DNA of 64,000 nt from Nocardioides ginsengisegetis (GCF_014138045.1 NZ_JACGXA010000001.1:2155001-2219000); one strand, 5' to 3'. Positions 53,802 to 63,418 are shown, counted from the first letter of the stretch. Program-made: numbers and translations. The notes: generated by a model from the letters alone, not told the origin.

Positions 53802-54389
53802 CTAGCCCGCCCGCAGCTCCTCGAAGACCTCCGTCACACGCTGGCGGAGGTCTTCGAGCGTCCCGGTGTTCTCGATGACGTGGGTGGCGATCGCCAACCG
53901 GTCCGCGCGGGTCGCCTGGGCCGCGATCCGCGACTCGGCGTCCTCCCGGGTCCAGCCGCGGTCACGCAGCATCCGCTCCACCTGCACCTCGACGGGTACG
54001 TCGACCACCACCACCGCGTCGAAGACGCGCGCGCCCCCGGTCTCGGCGAGCAGCGGAATGTCGTGCACGACGAGGTCGTCGGGGCCGGCCGTCGCCTCGA
54101 TCTCGGCGCTCCGGGCCCGGACCCGCGGGTGGATGATCCCCTCGAGGACGCGCCGCTTCGCCTCGTCGGCGAAGACGATCGCCCCCACCGCCGGCCGGTC
54201 CATCTCGCCGTCGGCGGTCAGCACCTCCGGCCCGAAGGCGGCCACGACCTCGGTCAGCCCGTCGGTGCCCTTCGCGACGACCTCGCGGGCCAGCCGGTCC
54301 GCATCGATGACGATCGCGCCCAGCTCGGCCAGCATCGCCGAGACCGTGCTCTTGCCCGAGGCCACGCCGCCGGTCAGTCCCACTCGCAT
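53802..54389 (-). CDS. coaE: Dephospho-CoA kinase
   Basis: Phosphorylates dephospho-CoA to CoA, the last step of coenzyme A synthesis. The 195 residues start with the Walker A motif GLTGGVASGKST (4-15), then VIDADRLAREVV, VHDIPLLAETG and the lid segment MLRDRGWTREDAESRIAAQ, in parts RDRGWTREDAESRI. It is a single-domain enzyme without the C-terminal UPF0157 extension of some actinobacteria. In most actinobacteria rpsA is the immediate upstream neighbour; here about 9 kb lie between them. Confidence 0.95.
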   Translation of the reverse strand: MRVGLTGGVASGKSTVSAMLAELGAIVIDADRLAREVVAKGTDGLTEVVAAFGPEVLTADGEMDRPAVGAIVFADEAKRRVLEGIIHPRVRARSAEIEATAGPDDLVVHDIPLLAETGGARVFDAVVVVDVPVEVQVERMLRDRGWTREDAESRIAAQATRADRLAIATHVIENTGTLEDLRQRVTEVFEELRAG

Positions 54390-54525
54390 GCGCGCATGCT
54401 CCCAGACCAGGGCGACGCGCGGTCGCATAGCCCATCGGGGGGATGGCGCGGTAGCCCGTTGGTGCCTAGGTTCGAGCATGGCGCCGAGGCGGCGCCGTAC
54501 GACCTCACACTCCGGGGGCACCGCC

Positions 54526-57384
54526 GTGATCCATGCCAAGAAGACCTGGGTGGCCTCGGCCGCCGTCGCCAGCACCGCGCTGGCCGTGACCATGCTGGGC
54601 CTGCCGAGCCAGGCGGCCATCCAGCAGCCCACGTCCCGGCTCGCCTCCAGCAGCGTGCGCCACGATGCCGCCCGGACCCCGGGCTACCTCGACGCCCGGC
54701 GCCTGGGCAACAAGGCCATGGTCCGCGCCGAGCGCCAGCGCCTCGCCGGCCTGAGCAAGGCCGACCGGGCCTGGCAGCGCTCGCTGGGCAGCCAGGCGCT
54801 CCTCGACTTCGACCCGCTGACCGGCACGGTCCGCAACGTCGGCCGCCTCGACGGCTTCCTCACCGGGCGGTCCACGGCCCCGGCGCGCTCGATCGCGCTG
54901 GCCTACGTCCGCCAGCACGCCTCGGCGCTCGGCCTCGACGCCGCCGACCTGCAGACCCTGCGGTTCCGCAAGGACTACGTCGACGACATGGGCCTGCACC
55001 ACCTCTCCTGGCAGCAATACGCCGCCGGGCGGCCCGTCTTCGGCAACGGGCTCAAGGTGCAGGTCACCCGGGACGGCCGCGTGTTGGCCGTCCAGGGCAG
55101 CCCGGTCCACGGACTTCAGGCGCTCGCCGCCGCGGCCGGCACCGGCTCGCTGGACGCGGCCGCGGCCCGATCGGCGGCCGCCCGCAACGTCGGCGGCACC
55201 ACCGCCGCGGCCGGTGACCAGGCCAGCCCGGTGTGGTTCCTGACCCGGAGCGGCCTGCGCGCCGGATGGTCGACGTACGTCCACGCGGGCGGCGGCGCCT
55301 ACCAGCACGTCGTCGACGCGACGTCGGGCGCGGTGCTCTTCCGCCGCTCGACCACCGACTCCGCCGACGGGGACTCCTACGTCTACGACAACTACCCCGG
55401 CGCCGCCAAGGGCGGGAAGCCCAAGGTCGTCAACTTCATCAGTCGCGGCTGGCTGAAGAAGAGCGCGACCACGCTGGCCGGCAACAGCGTGGTGGCGTGG
55501 GCCGACGTCAACGACAACAACCAGCGCGACAACGCCGAGAAGACGCCGGTGCCGGGCACCAGCAGCGGCGCGCAGTTCAGCCTCGTGCACTTCGGCTCGA
55601 CCGCCTCGAAGTTCTGCTCGTCGCACTACGTCTGCACCTGGAACCCGAAGAAGAAGGACTCCTGGCGCACCAACATGAAGGCCGACGTCGCCCAGGCGTT
55701 CTACCTGGCGAGCAACTTCCACGACTACCTCAAGAAGGCGCCGATCAGCTTCACGAGCGCGGCGGGCAACTTCGAGACGTCCGACCACGACCCGGTGAAG
55801 CTCAACGCGCTCGACGGCGCCGACACCGCGGGCGGCTTCCCCGACGGCAACCACATCGACAACGCCAACATGGACACCCCGCCGGACGGCCAGTCTCCGA
55901 CCATGCAGATGTACCTCTTCCACTTCCCCGGCACGACGGACAACCAGGAGCCGTTCCTGCCGACAAGCTCGTCCTTCGAGGCCGACGTGCTCTACCACGA
56001 GTACACCCACGGCCTGTCCAACCGGCTGGTGGTCGACGCCGGCGGTGTCTCCACGCTCAACGACATCCAGCCCGGCTCGATGGGCGAGGCGTGGAGCGAC
56101 TACTACGCCATGGACTACCTCGTGAAGAAGGGCTTCCAGCCCGACACCAGCAAGTCCGGCGAGCTGCTCGTCGGGAAGTACGTCTCCGTCGGCCAGCCGC
56201 TGATCCGCACGATGGACCTCGACTGCGCCGTCGGCTCCACCGCCAAGGGCTGCACCCGGATCGACGGGTCGCGCGGCGGCTACACCTACGGCGACTTCGC
56301 CACGGTCATCCCCGGCGCGGAGGTGCACGCCAGCGGTGAGATCTGGGGCCAGACCCTCTGGGACCTCCGCAAGAAGCTGGGCGCGGCCGTCGCCGACCGC
56401 CTGATCACCCGCGCGATGTCGATCTCGGCCGACGACCCGTCGTTCCTCGACATGCGCAACGCGATCGTGCAGGCCGACAACGTGGCCTACGGCGGCAGCC
56501 ACAACACCGCGATCTGGGGTGTCTTCGCACACCGCGGCATGGGCTTCTTCGCGGGCGCCATCAACGGCGGCGACGACGATCCGGCCGAGGACTTCAACAC
56601 CCCGCCGAGCGGGCCCGCCGACCAGACGATCAGCGGCGTCGTGACCGACCCGACCACCGGCAACCCCGTCGCGGGTGCGCTCGTGGCGGTGGCCGGCCAG
56701 GGTGACGCGGCGACCGACACCACGGCGCTCGACGGCAGCTACTCCATCGGCGGCCTCTACGCCGGCACCTACAAGAAGGTCGTGGCCTACGGCCCGGGCT
56801 ACTTCCCCCAGGCCAAGCCCGTCGACAGCACGTCCAGTGCGCCGACGGACTTCTCGATCATCCGGGACTTCGCGTCCACCAGCGGTGGCGCCGAGATCGT
56901 CGACTTCACCGGTGGTGACTACACGGCCTACGGCTGTGGTCCGAACGAGCTGATCGACCTCAGCCTCGGCACCGGCTGGGGCAGCACGGCGGGCAACGAC
57001 CAGGGTGACCCGGCCAGCACCTTCGTGCCGAAGTTCGCCGTCGTCGACATGCACGCCAACGTCAACATCACGAAGTTCGGGGTCGACCCCAACGCGACGT
57101 GTGGTGACGACCCGACGGCCGCGACCAAGGGCTACCGGATCGAGACCTCGGTCGACGGCGTCACCTGGACGACCGCCGCCCAGGGCACCTTCACCGCCGC
57201 GGACAACGGGACGCTCAACGACGTCACGCCGACCGCCGGCACGACCGGCGTCCGCTACGTGAAGTTCTGGATCCTGAGCAACCAGACGCCGAGCTTCGGG
57301 AGCAACTGCCCCAGCGGCCCCTACTCCGGCTGCAGCTTCGCGGACGTCTCGGAGATGGCGGTCTTCGGGACCGAGGCGCCCTAG
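54526..57384 (+). CDS. Secreted M36 (fungalysin-type) metallopeptidase
   Basis: A 952-residue exported zinc protease. Signal peptide at 1-34 (IHAKKTW, then a long hydrophobic stretch, cleavage near PSQA). An FTP-type propeptide follows. The catalytic domain has HEYTH at 491-495 with His491, Glu492 and His495, and the third ligand Glu521 in MGEAWSDYY. After it come a carboxypeptidase-regulatory-like beta domain (ISGVVTDPTTGNPVAGAL) and a discoidin-like domain with YGCGPNELIDL and several Cys. GTG at 54526 is preceded by GGGGG; a leaderless ATG at 54478, 5 nt after TAGGTT, would add 16 residues. Confidence 0.88.
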   Translation: MIHAKKTWVASAAVASTALAVTMLGLPSQAAIQQPTSRLASSSVRHDAARTPGYLDARRLGNKAMVRAERQRLAGLSKADRAWQRSLGSQALLDFDPLTGTVRNVGRLDGFLTGRSTAPARSIALAYVRQHASALGLDAADLQTLRFRKDYVDDMGLHHLSWQQYAAGRPVFGNGLKVQVTRDGRVLAVQGSPVHGLQALAAAAGTGSLDAAAARSAAARNVGGTTAAAGDQASPVWFLTRSGLRAGWSTYVHAGGGAYQHVVDATSGAVLFRRSTTDSADGDSYVYDNYPGAAKGGKPKVVNFISRGWLKKSATTLAGNSVVAWADVNDNNQRDNAEKTPVPGTSSGAQFSLVHFGSTASKFCSSHYVCTWNPKKKDSWRTNMKADVAQAFYLASNFHDYLKKAPISFTSAAGNFETSDHDPVKLNALDGADTAGGFPDGNHIDNANMDTPPDGQSPTMQMYLFHFPGTTDNQEPFLPTSSSFEADVLYHEYTHGLSNRLVVDAGGVSTLNDIQPGSMGEAWSDYYAMDYLVKKGFQPDTSKSGELLVGKYVSVGQPLIRTMDLDCAVGSTAKGCTRIDGSRGGYTYGDFATVIPGAEVHASGEIWGQTLWDLRKKLGAAVADRLITRAMSISADDPSFLDMRNAIVQADNVAYGGSHNTAIWGVFAHRGMGFFAGAINGGDDDPAEDFNTPPSGPADQTISGVVTDPTTGNPVAGALVAVAGQGDAATDTTALDGSYSIGGLYAGTYKKVVAYGPGYFPQAKPVDSTSSAPTDFSIIRDFASTSGGAEIVDFTGGDYTAYGCGPNELIDLSLGTGWGSTAGNDQGDPASTFVPKFAVVDMHANVNITKFGVDPNATCGDDPTAATKGYRIETSVDGVTWTTAAQGTFTAADNGTLNDVTPTAGTTGVRYVKFWILSNQTPSFGSNCPSGPYSGCSFADVSEMAVFGTEAP

Positions 57385-57400
57385 GCCCGGGAACGACCCG

Positions 57401-57406
57401 TAGGGT
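57401..57406 (+). promoter_or_regulatory. -10 hexamer TAGGGT of the acyl-adenylating gene
   Basis: TAGGGT 7 nt before the GTG at 57414, after the M36 stop; leaderless spacing. Confidence 0.5.
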
Positions 57407-57413
57407 CCCTCGC

Positions 57414-58661
57414 GTGGATCGAGTCGAGCTGCGCGAGGGATCCCGGGTCGCCCTGCTCGTCCCCGGCTCGGTGGCGTACGTCGAGCTGGTGATGGCCCTG
57501 CTGGCCGCCGGGATCTTCCCGATCCCGCTGGACCCTAGGCTCACGCCGTACGAACGCGAGCGGATCCTGGCCGGGCTGGAGCCCGACCTGGTCGTGGAGT
57601 CCGACGAGGCCGTTGCCGCGTTGCGTGCGACCGTCCCGTCGTCGGGCTCGCGGCTCCCCCGCGGCCGGCCCATGCACGTGACCAGCGGGACGACCGGCGT
57701 GCCGAAGGGCGTCTTCAGCGGGCTGCTGTCCGACGAGCAGGCGTCCGCGCTCGTGGCCGAGGAGCGCGAGCTCTGGGGCTTCACCTCCACCGACGTGAAC
57801 CTCGTGCTCAGCCCGCTCTACCACTCCGCGCCGCTGCGGTTCGGGATGGGGACGCGGCTCGCGGGCGGGCGGATGGTCGTGCCCGGACCGTTCGACCCCG
57901 CCGCGGTCACGGCCGCGATCGAGCGCGAGCGGCCGACCACGATGTTCTGCGTGCCGACGCACCTGCAGCGGCTGTTCGCGCACTGGGACGAGGCCGGCGT
58001 ACCCGATCTCTCGTCGTTCCGCCTCGTCGCCCACGCCGGGGCGCCGTGCCCAGCGAGCGTGAAGGAGCGGCTGATCGAGCTGTTCCCGGCGGGCTCGACG
58101 TGGGAGTTCTACGGCTCGACCGAGGGGCAGTTCACGGCGTGCCGCAGCGAGGAGTGGCTGGAGCGTCCCGGGACCGTCGGCCGTGCCCGGCCCGGGCGCA
58201 CGCTGCACCTCGACGAGGACGGGACGATCTGGTGCAGCGTGCCCGAGCACGCCCGCTTCACCTACTACGGCGATCCCGCGAAGACGGCGGAGGCCTGGCG
58301 CGGTGACCGGTTCAGCGTCGGCGACCTCGGCCGTCTCGACGACGACGGCTACCTCTACCTCGACGGCCGCCGTGAGGACCTGATCATCAGCGGCGGAGTC
58401 AACGTCTATCCGCTCGAGGTCGAGCACGCCCTCCGCGAGCACCCCTCGGTCGTGGACGTGGCCGTCTACGGCGTCCCCGACGACCGCTGGGGACAGCGGG
58501 TGTGCGCGGCGGTGGTCGGCACCGCGTCCTCCGCCTCGCTCGACGCCTTCGCGCGGGAGCGGCTCGCGCCCCCGAAGCGCCCGAAGACGTGGACGTTCCT
58601 CGACGAGCTGCCGCGCACGCTCACCGGGAAGGTGCGCCGAGACCAGCTGCCCCGCACCTAG
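57414..58661 (+). CDS. AMP-binding acyl-CoA synthetase-like enzyme
   Basis: A 415-residue member of the ANL superfamily, shorter than usual (500-550) because the N-terminal part is reduced. Core motifs: the phosphate loop TSGTTGVPKGVF, YGSTEGQF, the GDLGRLDDDGYLYLDGRREDLI hinge region (seen as DGRREDLIISGGVNVYP), and the C-terminal lysine in RTLTGKVRRD. It should adenylate a carboxylic acid and usually transfer it to CoA. The acid is unknown. It begins at GTG behind its own -10 box and is followed 10 nt later by the phosphotransferase gene, which also has one. Confidence 0.88.
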   Translation: MDRVELREGSRVALLVPGSVAYVELVMALLAAGIFPIPLDPRLTPYERERILAGLEPDLVVESDEAVAALRATVPSSGSRLPRGRPMHVTSGTTGVPKGVFSGLLSDEQASALVAEERELWGFTSTDVNLVLSPLYHSAPLRFGMGTRLAGGRMVVPGPFDPAAVTAAIERERPTTMFCVPTHLQRLFAHWDEAGVPDLSSFRLVAHAGAPCPASVKERLIELFPAGSTWEFYGSTEGQFTACRSEEWLERPGTVGRARPGRTLHLDEDGTIWCSVPEHARFTYYGDPAKTAEAWRGDRFSVGDLGRLDDDGYLYLDGRREDLIISGGVNVYPLEVEHALREHPSVVDVAVYGVPDDRWGQRVCAAVVGTASSASLDAFARERLAPPKRPKTWTFLDELPRTLTGKVRRDQLPRT

Positions 58662-58664
58662 GGT
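58659..58664 (+). promoter_or_regulatory. -10 hexamer TAGGGT of the phosphotransferase gene
   Basis: TAGGGT 7 nt before the GTG at 58672. It contains the stop codon of the upstream gene. It decides this GTG over an earlier one at 58663. Confidence 0.45.
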
Positions 58665-58671
58665 GGCGGCC

Positions 58672-59493
58672 GTGCAGACGCAGACCCACGACCTGACCTT
58701 CACCGAGCACGAGGTCCACAAGCGCTACGTCCGCTGGGAGCGGGGCGAGGCCGACCGCGAGTGGGCCTGCCTGACGCTCCTCGCCGAGCACGCACCCGGG
58801 GTCGCTCCGCGGCCGCTGCGGCGGGAGAGCGCCGACGGCGCCCCGGTGGTCGTCATGGAGAGGTTGCCCGGCGAGCCGCTCGGTGGGGCGCCGCTGACTC
58901 CGTCGCAGACGGCATCGCTCGGGCAGGCGCTGCGCCGGATGTACGCCGTGCCCCTCGAGTCGGTGCACGCCGCCCAGGTCCCCGAGCGGCTCTACGGACC
59001 GTCCGGGCACCAACGGCTCCTTGTGGAGTGGTTTGCCGACCCCTATGACCTCGATGCGTGCCGCGACCCGGCGCTCGTGGCGCAGGCGGTCTCGGTGGCC
59101 CGCGCGTGGCTGGCGAGGAACGACGTGCTGCCGGAGCCGCGGCAGGTGGTCCTCGGCATCTCGGACCTCAACCCCGCCAACATCCTGTGGGACGGCGAGA
59201 CCTGCCGGCTCGTCGACTTCGAGGACGGCGGCATCAGCGACCCGGCGTACGAGCTGGCCGACCACGTCGAGCACATCGCCGGTCGGCTGTCCGGTGTCTT
59301 CGACACCGACGCGCTGGTCGACGCGGTGGGGCTGACGCCCGACGAGACCCGGCGCATGGACGCCTACCGGCCGCTGTGGGCGGCGTTCTGGCTGGCCATG
59401 CTGCTCCCCGGCAACGGCGGCTTCCACCGCAACCCGCCCGGCTCCACCGAGGCGCAGGCCGCCCACCTGCTGGTCCTCCTGTCCGCTGGTTGA
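58672..59493 (+). CDS. Aminoglycoside-phosphotransferase-like kinase
   Basis: A 273-residue APH/choline-kinase fold protein. The N-lobe has VVVMERLPGEPL. The C-lobe has the catalytic loop GISDLNPANILWDG with its Asp and Asn (in place of the usual HGDLHPGN) and the metal-binding LVDFEDGG. The C-terminus is helical and ends LLVLLSAG. Substrates in this family include aminoglycosides, choline, homoserine and sugars; resistance should not be assumed. The stop codon falls in the first bases of an intergenic palindromic repeat. Confidence 0.82.
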   Translation: MQTQTHDLTFTEHEVHKRYVRWERGEADREWACLTLLAEHAPGVAPRPLRRESADGAPVVVMERLPGEPLGGAPLTPSQTASLGQALRRMYAVPLESVHAAQVPERLYGPSGHQRLLVEWFADPYDLDACRDPALVAQAVSVARAWLARNDVLPEPRQVVLGISDLNPANILWDGETCRLVDFEDGGISDPAYELADHVEHIAGRLSGVFDTDALVDAVGLTPDETRRMDAYRPLWAAFWLAMLLPGNGGFHRNPPGSTEAQAAHLLVLLSAG

Positions 59494-59551
59494 GGCCTTC
59501 CGCTGGTTGGGGTGCGAGGCCGCGCTAGCGGGTGAGCCTCGAAACCCAGTG
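59482..59551. repeat. Intergenic palindromic repeat
   Basis: Two tandem copies of CCGCTGGTTG(A/G)GG followed by CGAGGC (59515-59520) and its complement GCCTCG (59536-59541) around CGCGCTAGCGGGTGA, then AAACCCAG. This matches in style a repeat that I recall as frequent between Nocardioides genes. The stop of the kinase gene lies inside the first copy. Confidence 0.55.
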
Positions 59552-59612
59552 GGCCGAGAGTCGGCCTCGTGTCGGAGAACTACTCGTGCCGGGACGGTGC
59601 GCCCGCGCGCGT

Positions 59613-59742
59613 AGCCAACCGTCTCCCGGCGTCAAGGGTTCCCTTCGGCGGCTTCGCCGCCCTTGACCCCGGGTCCCGGACGGTCGGCTGGGCGGCGCGC
59701 TTGTCGGCACGGGCTTCGCCCGCGCCGCCCGCATGCGCGGGC
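59613..59742. repeat. Cluster of nested hairpins
   Basis: Three structures in 130 nt. First, AGCCAACCGTC (59613-59623) pairs with GACGGTCGGCT (59679-59689) with one mismatch; inside, CCCGG pairs with CCGGG, GTCAAGGG (59631-59638) with CCCTTGAC (59660-59667), and GGCGG-CTTCG-CCGCC is at the tip. Second, GGCGGCGCG/CGCGCCGCC (59691-59699, 59721-59729). Third, GCCCGC-ATGC-GCGGGC (59727-59742). No gene is seen in 59552-59863; after the cluster DNA turns AT-richer and forms the promoter region of the HNH gene. Confidence 0.6.
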
Positions 59743-59863
59743 GCACCACCTGGGGTTGACGCGCCGGGAGCATAGGATTTCTTTACCAAAGAATCTCGCC
59801 AGACCCTGTGGAAAAAGGGCTCTGACCTGCAGAAATGTCGGTGGCCCCTGCTGGAATGAACCC

Positions 59864-61144
59864 ATGACAGCGACGCTGACCGCACCCGAGACCCGGCCGG
59901 AGACCCCGGCCGAGGTGCTCGCCGCGGCCCGCGCCGAGAAGCAGGTCGCCCAGGCCGCCGAGTGCCGGCTCCTCGAGCTCGCCGCCGAATGGGCCGCCAT
60001 GCACTCGACCGCCTCGATCGACGACGCCGCCACCCACTGGGCCGCCGGGTTCGGTGACACCGGCATCGCCGTCGCCGGGCCGGGGGCGCCGCTGGTCGCG
60101 GAGTTCTGCGTCGCCGAGTTCGCCGCCGCGGTCGGGCTCCCCACCGACGTCGGCTCGGCCTATATCGGCGAGGCCGTCGAGCTCCGCCACCGCCTGGCCG
60201 GTCTGTGGGGTCGGGTCCGGCGTGGCGAGATCCCCGCCTGGCGCGCCCGCCGCATCGCCCGCCAGACCATGGCCCTCTCCGCCGATGCCGCGGCGTACGT
60301 CGACCGCCACATCACCCATGTCGCCCACAAGATCGGCCCCGTCACCACCGACCGCCTCATCGACGAGGCGATTGCCCGCCACGACCCCGAGGTGGCCGAG
60401 CGCAAGCGCCAGGAGGCCGCCGAGCGCCGCCACTTCGTCATCGACAACCGCCGCGTCTCCTTCGACGGGACCAGCCGGTGCTGGGGCGAGCTCGACCTCC
60501 GGGACGCCCTCGACCTCGAGGACGCCGTCGCCGCCGGCGCCCAGCGCCTCAAGGAGGCGGGCTGCGAGGAGTCCCTGGACGTACGCCGCTCCATGGCCCT
60601 CGGGGATCTCGCCCGCAACCAGACCAGCAAGGCCGGCCAGCAGCTCGTCCTCTACGTCCACCTCGCCGAGCAGGAACTCACCGGTGAGGGGGCCGGCATC
60701 GCGCGGTTGGAGAACACCGCCACGATCATCACCATCGACCAGATCCGCGAGTGGACCGGCAACCCCGACCTCGCGGTGGTCGTGAAGCCGGTCATCGACC
60801 TCGCCGACCACGACCGCGTGGACGCCTACGAGGTCCCCGACCGTATCGCCGAGCGCGTCCGCCTTCGCGATGGCCACTGCGTCTTCCCCTGGTGCACCCG
60901 ACCGGCCCGCACGTGCGACTGCGACCACGTCGTCCCCTGGGACGACGACGGCGTCACCTGCCCGTGCAACGTGGCCCCGCTCTGCCGGCGCCATCACCGA
61001 CTGAAGACCCATGGCGGCTGGCGCTACACCCAGCTCGAGCCCGGCACCTTCCTGTGGACCAGCCCCCACCAGCACAGATACCTCGTCGACCACGAGGGCA
61101 CCCTCGACGTGACCCGCCACCCGGCGCACCGCCGACGAGCCTGA
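59864..61144 (+). CDS. DUF222/HNH endonuclease domain protein (13E12 family)
   Basis: A 426-residue protein. The N-terminal 270 residues are DUF222, mostly helical, with LRHRLAGLWGRVRRGEIPAWRARRI, seen as GRVRRGEIPAWRARRI, and the conserved HITHVAHKIGP region. The C-terminus is an HNH nuclease domain with zinc Cys at CVFPWC (339-344), DHVVP (Asp354-His355) and CRRHHRLKTH (His377-His378). The family is multicopy in actinobacteria (REP13E12 of mycobacteria) and its biology is unclear; mobility is suspected, not shown. A damaged copy of the same family is at 11371-11559. ATG follows GTCGGTGGCCCCTG by 14 nt. Confidence 0.92.
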   Translation: MTATLTAPETRPETPAEVLAAARAEKQVAQAAECRLLELAAEWAAMHSTASIDDAATHWAAGFGDTGIAVAGPGAPLVAEFCVAEFAAAVGLPTDVGSAYIGEAVELRHRLAGLWGRVRRGEIPAWRARRIARQTMALSADAAAYVDRHITHVAHKIGPVTTDRLIDEAIARHDPEVAERKRQEAAERRHFVIDNRRVSFDGTSRCWGELDLRDALDLEDAVAAGAQRLKEAGCEESLDVRRSMALGDLARNQTSKAGQQLVLYVHLAEQELTGEGAGIARLENTATIITIDQIREWTGNPDLAVVVKPVIDLADHDRVDAYEVPDRIAERVRLRDGHCVFPWCTRPARTCDCDHVVPWDDDGVTCPCNVAPLCRRHHRLKTHGGWRYTQLEPGTFLWTSPHQHRYLVDHEGTLDVTRHPAHRRRA

Positions 61145-61255
61145 CCGCCCTGCATCCCGCCATCGGCGGGGTCACTGGCGTGCCTCGCCCAGGCGGACCC
61201 GCTGCGCCGCGCATCGCGACCCGCAGTTCGGCAGTCCCGCCGCTGGCCGGGGCCT

Positions 61256-61261
61256 TAGGGT
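61256..61261 (+). promoter_or_regulatory. -10 hexamer TAGGGT of the arylsulfotransferase-like gene
   Basis: TAGGGT 6 nt before the ATG at 61268; leaderless spacing. Confidence 0.5.
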
Positions 61262-61267
61262 GACGCC

Positions 61268-63418
61268 ATGCAGTGGCGTCCCGGGGTTCTCGTCGCGGCT
61301 GTGGCCGTCACCGCTCTCGAGCTGCTCGCACTGACCGCTCCCACCCAGGCCGCCGACGCCCCGGCCCACAGCGTCACGATCGAGGGTGCCGGCGTGAGCA
61401 CCTGGCCGTCGTACGACGCGGGCATCGACCGCTACGCCGTGCACACCGACGACACCACCGACGGCGCCCTGACCGTCACGGCCGGCACCACCGACCTCGA
61501 TGGCACGGTCACCGTCAACGGCATCCCCGCGACCAACGGCCAGCCGCTGACGCTGACCGACCTCGTCCCCGGCGACGAGGTCGCCGTCGCGATCGCCGAC
61601 TCCGCCGGCACGAGCCACCAGTCCTGGATCTACTTGCCCCCGGGCTTCCCGACGATCACGAGCGCCGGCACCGGCTCCGCCGGTCACGTGCTGGTGGGCC
61701 TGAGCAGCTTCCTGTCGACGCACTCCTTCCAGACCGTGCTCGACGACAACGGCGTGCCGACCTACGTGCGTGAGGCGCCCGAGCCCAACGACTTCACCGC
61801 CCATGCCCACGGTCCGGCGTACACCGTCTTCGAGCCGGTCAAGGACAGCCCCGAGGACACCGAGTACGGCTACCGCGTCCTCGAGCTCGACGACCAGCTC
61901 CAGACGACCGGCACCCGTCGGCTCGACCCGGTGCCGTCGATGGGCATCCTGGCCGACGACACCGACTTCCACGACGTGGAGTACCTCCCCGACGGCCGAG
62001 TGATCCTCGTCGGCTACCACCGCGAGTACTACGAGCCCGGGCACGTCCCGTGGCTCGACGCGGTCATCCAGGTCCAGGACGCGGCGGGCGCCGCGCTCTT
62101 CACCTGGACGACCAAGAGCCACACGGACCCGTCCGAGGGCTACGTCTGGGGCGGCAAGGGGCAGGACTACGCCCACATCAACTCCGTCGAGATGGAGCCC
62201 AACGGCGACCTGCTCGCGTCGTTCCGCAACCTGGGTCAGGTCATGCGGATCGCCACCACCGCCCACGACGGCTTCGCCCCCGGCGACGTGATCTGGCGGA
62301 TGGGAGGCAAGCGCAACGACTTCACCTTCCTCGACGACCCGTACGCCGGCTTCTGCGCCCAGCACGACGCGCGGATCTTGCCCGACGGACACCTGACGCT
62401 CTTCGACAACGGCTCGCGCAAGGACACCACCGGCCCGGTCGCGCCGCAGACGGCCGACATGTGCCCCGACCCGGCCAACCCAGGTGCCAGGAAGGCCCGG
62501 CCGCAGACGCGGGTCGTGGAGTACGCGCTGGACGAGGTCAACCACACCGCCCGCCTGGTCCGGAGCTTCGTGCCGACCGGCCGCTACGCACCCTTCGCCG
62601 GCAACGCCCAGCGCCTCGACGACGGCACCACGCTGGTCGGCTGGTCCGCCAGCCAGGACAGCACCGGGGCGACCCCGCCGTTCGTCAGCGAGGTCCCGCA
62701 GGCCGGCCCCGAGTCCTGGTCGCTGACCGCGCCCGGGTGGTTCTCCTACCGCGCCTTCCGCGCCCCGGCCCCGGACAAGCAGGCGCCCGAGATCACCATC
62801 AACGGGGTCGAGGACGGGCAGCACTACGTAGGCCAGGACCTCATGATCAGCTACACCTGCACGGACCGCGGTGGGTCGACCCTGCAGTCCTGCGAGGGCA
62901 GCGTGCCCAACGGCGCCACCATCGGCTCAGGATCCACGCGCTCGGTGACCGTCACGGCCACCGACGGCGCCGGCAACACCACGACCAAGACGGTCTCCTG
63001 GACCTGCTGCGTCGTCAGCGACCCGGCCTGGACCCCCGACTTGAAGATCCGCAAGCCCGGCGGCGCCTGGACGGACAGGGGCGTCAAGCTCCGCCTGCAC
63101 GACGCCGGGGACGAGGCCGTCCTCAAGGTCCGGCTCAAGAACCGCAGCTCCACCTACGCCTACCCCGTGGCCGCGGGGGCCGGCAACGACGCCTTCACCG
63201 TGCGCTACTTCCACGGTGGTCACGACATCACCCGACGCCTCGTGCGCGGTGACGTCACCACACCCGAGCTCGACCAGGGCGAGATCTGGAACCTCCGGCT
63301 AGTGGTCCACCGGACCAGGGCAGCCGCCAAGGGCGACAAGATCATCGCCGTCGTGTACGCCGAGGGCGGCGGTCTCTCCGGAGGCGACCAGGTCTACGCC
63401 CTGGTACGAGCCCGCTGA
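61268..63418 (+). CDS. Secreted arylsulfotransferase (ASST)-like protein
   Basis: A 716-residue exported protein. Signal peptide at 1-28 (QWRPGVLVAAVAVTALELLA, cleavage after TQA). Residues 30-120 form a cadherin-like beta domain. Residues 130-500 form a six-bladed propeller of the arylsulfotransferase family: HDVEYLPDGRVILVG, DYAHINSVEMEPNGDLLASFR, in parts HINSVEMEPNGDLLAS, GDVIWRMGGKRNDF and FCAQHDARILPDGHLTLFDNG, where the His of AQHDAR is the likely sulfo-acceptor. Two Ig-like domains with Cys follow to the end. ASST enzymes transfer sulfate between phenols in the envelope; the true substrate here is unknown. A -10 box is 6 nt before ATG. Confidence 0.85.
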   Translation: MQWRPGVLVAAVAVTALELLALTAPTQAADAPAHSVTIEGAGVSTWPSYDAGIDRYAVHTDDTTDGALTVTAGTTDLDGTVTVNGIPATNGQPLTLTDLVPGDEVAVAIADSAGTSHQSWIYLPPGFPTITSAGTGSAGHVLVGLSSFLSTHSFQTVLDDNGVPTYVREAPEPNDFTAHAHGPAYTVFEPVKDSPEDTEYGYRVLELDDQLQTTGTRRLDPVPSMGILADDTDFHDVEYLPDGRVILVGYHREYYEPGHVPWLDAVIQVQDAAGAALFTWTTKSHTDPSEGYVWGGKGQDYAHINSVEMEPNGDLLASFRNLGQVMRIATTAHDGFAPGDVIWRMGGKRNDFTFLDDPYAGFCAQHDARILPDGHLTLFDNGSRKDTTGPVAPQTADMCPDPANPGARKARPQTRVVEYALDEVNHTARLVRSFVPTGRYAPFAGNAQRLDDGTTLVGWSASQDSTGATPPFVSEVPQAGPESWSLTAPGWFSYRAFRAPAPDKQAPEITINGVEDGQHYVGQDLMISYTCTDRGGSTLQSCEGSVPNGATIGSGSTRSVTVTATDGAGNTTTKTVSWTCCVVSDPAWTPDLKIRKPGGAWTDRGVKLRLHDAGDEAVLKVRLKNRSSTYAYPVAAGAGNDAFTVRYFHGGHDITRRLVRGDVTTPELDQGEIWNLRLVVHRTRAAAKGDKIIAVVYAEGGGLSGGDQVYALVRAR

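Noticed and set aside
58672..59493. Aminoglycoside resistance gene
   Set aside because: Only the general APH/choline-kinase fold is seen and the catalytic loop differs (SDLNPAN); there is no evidence for drug substrates.
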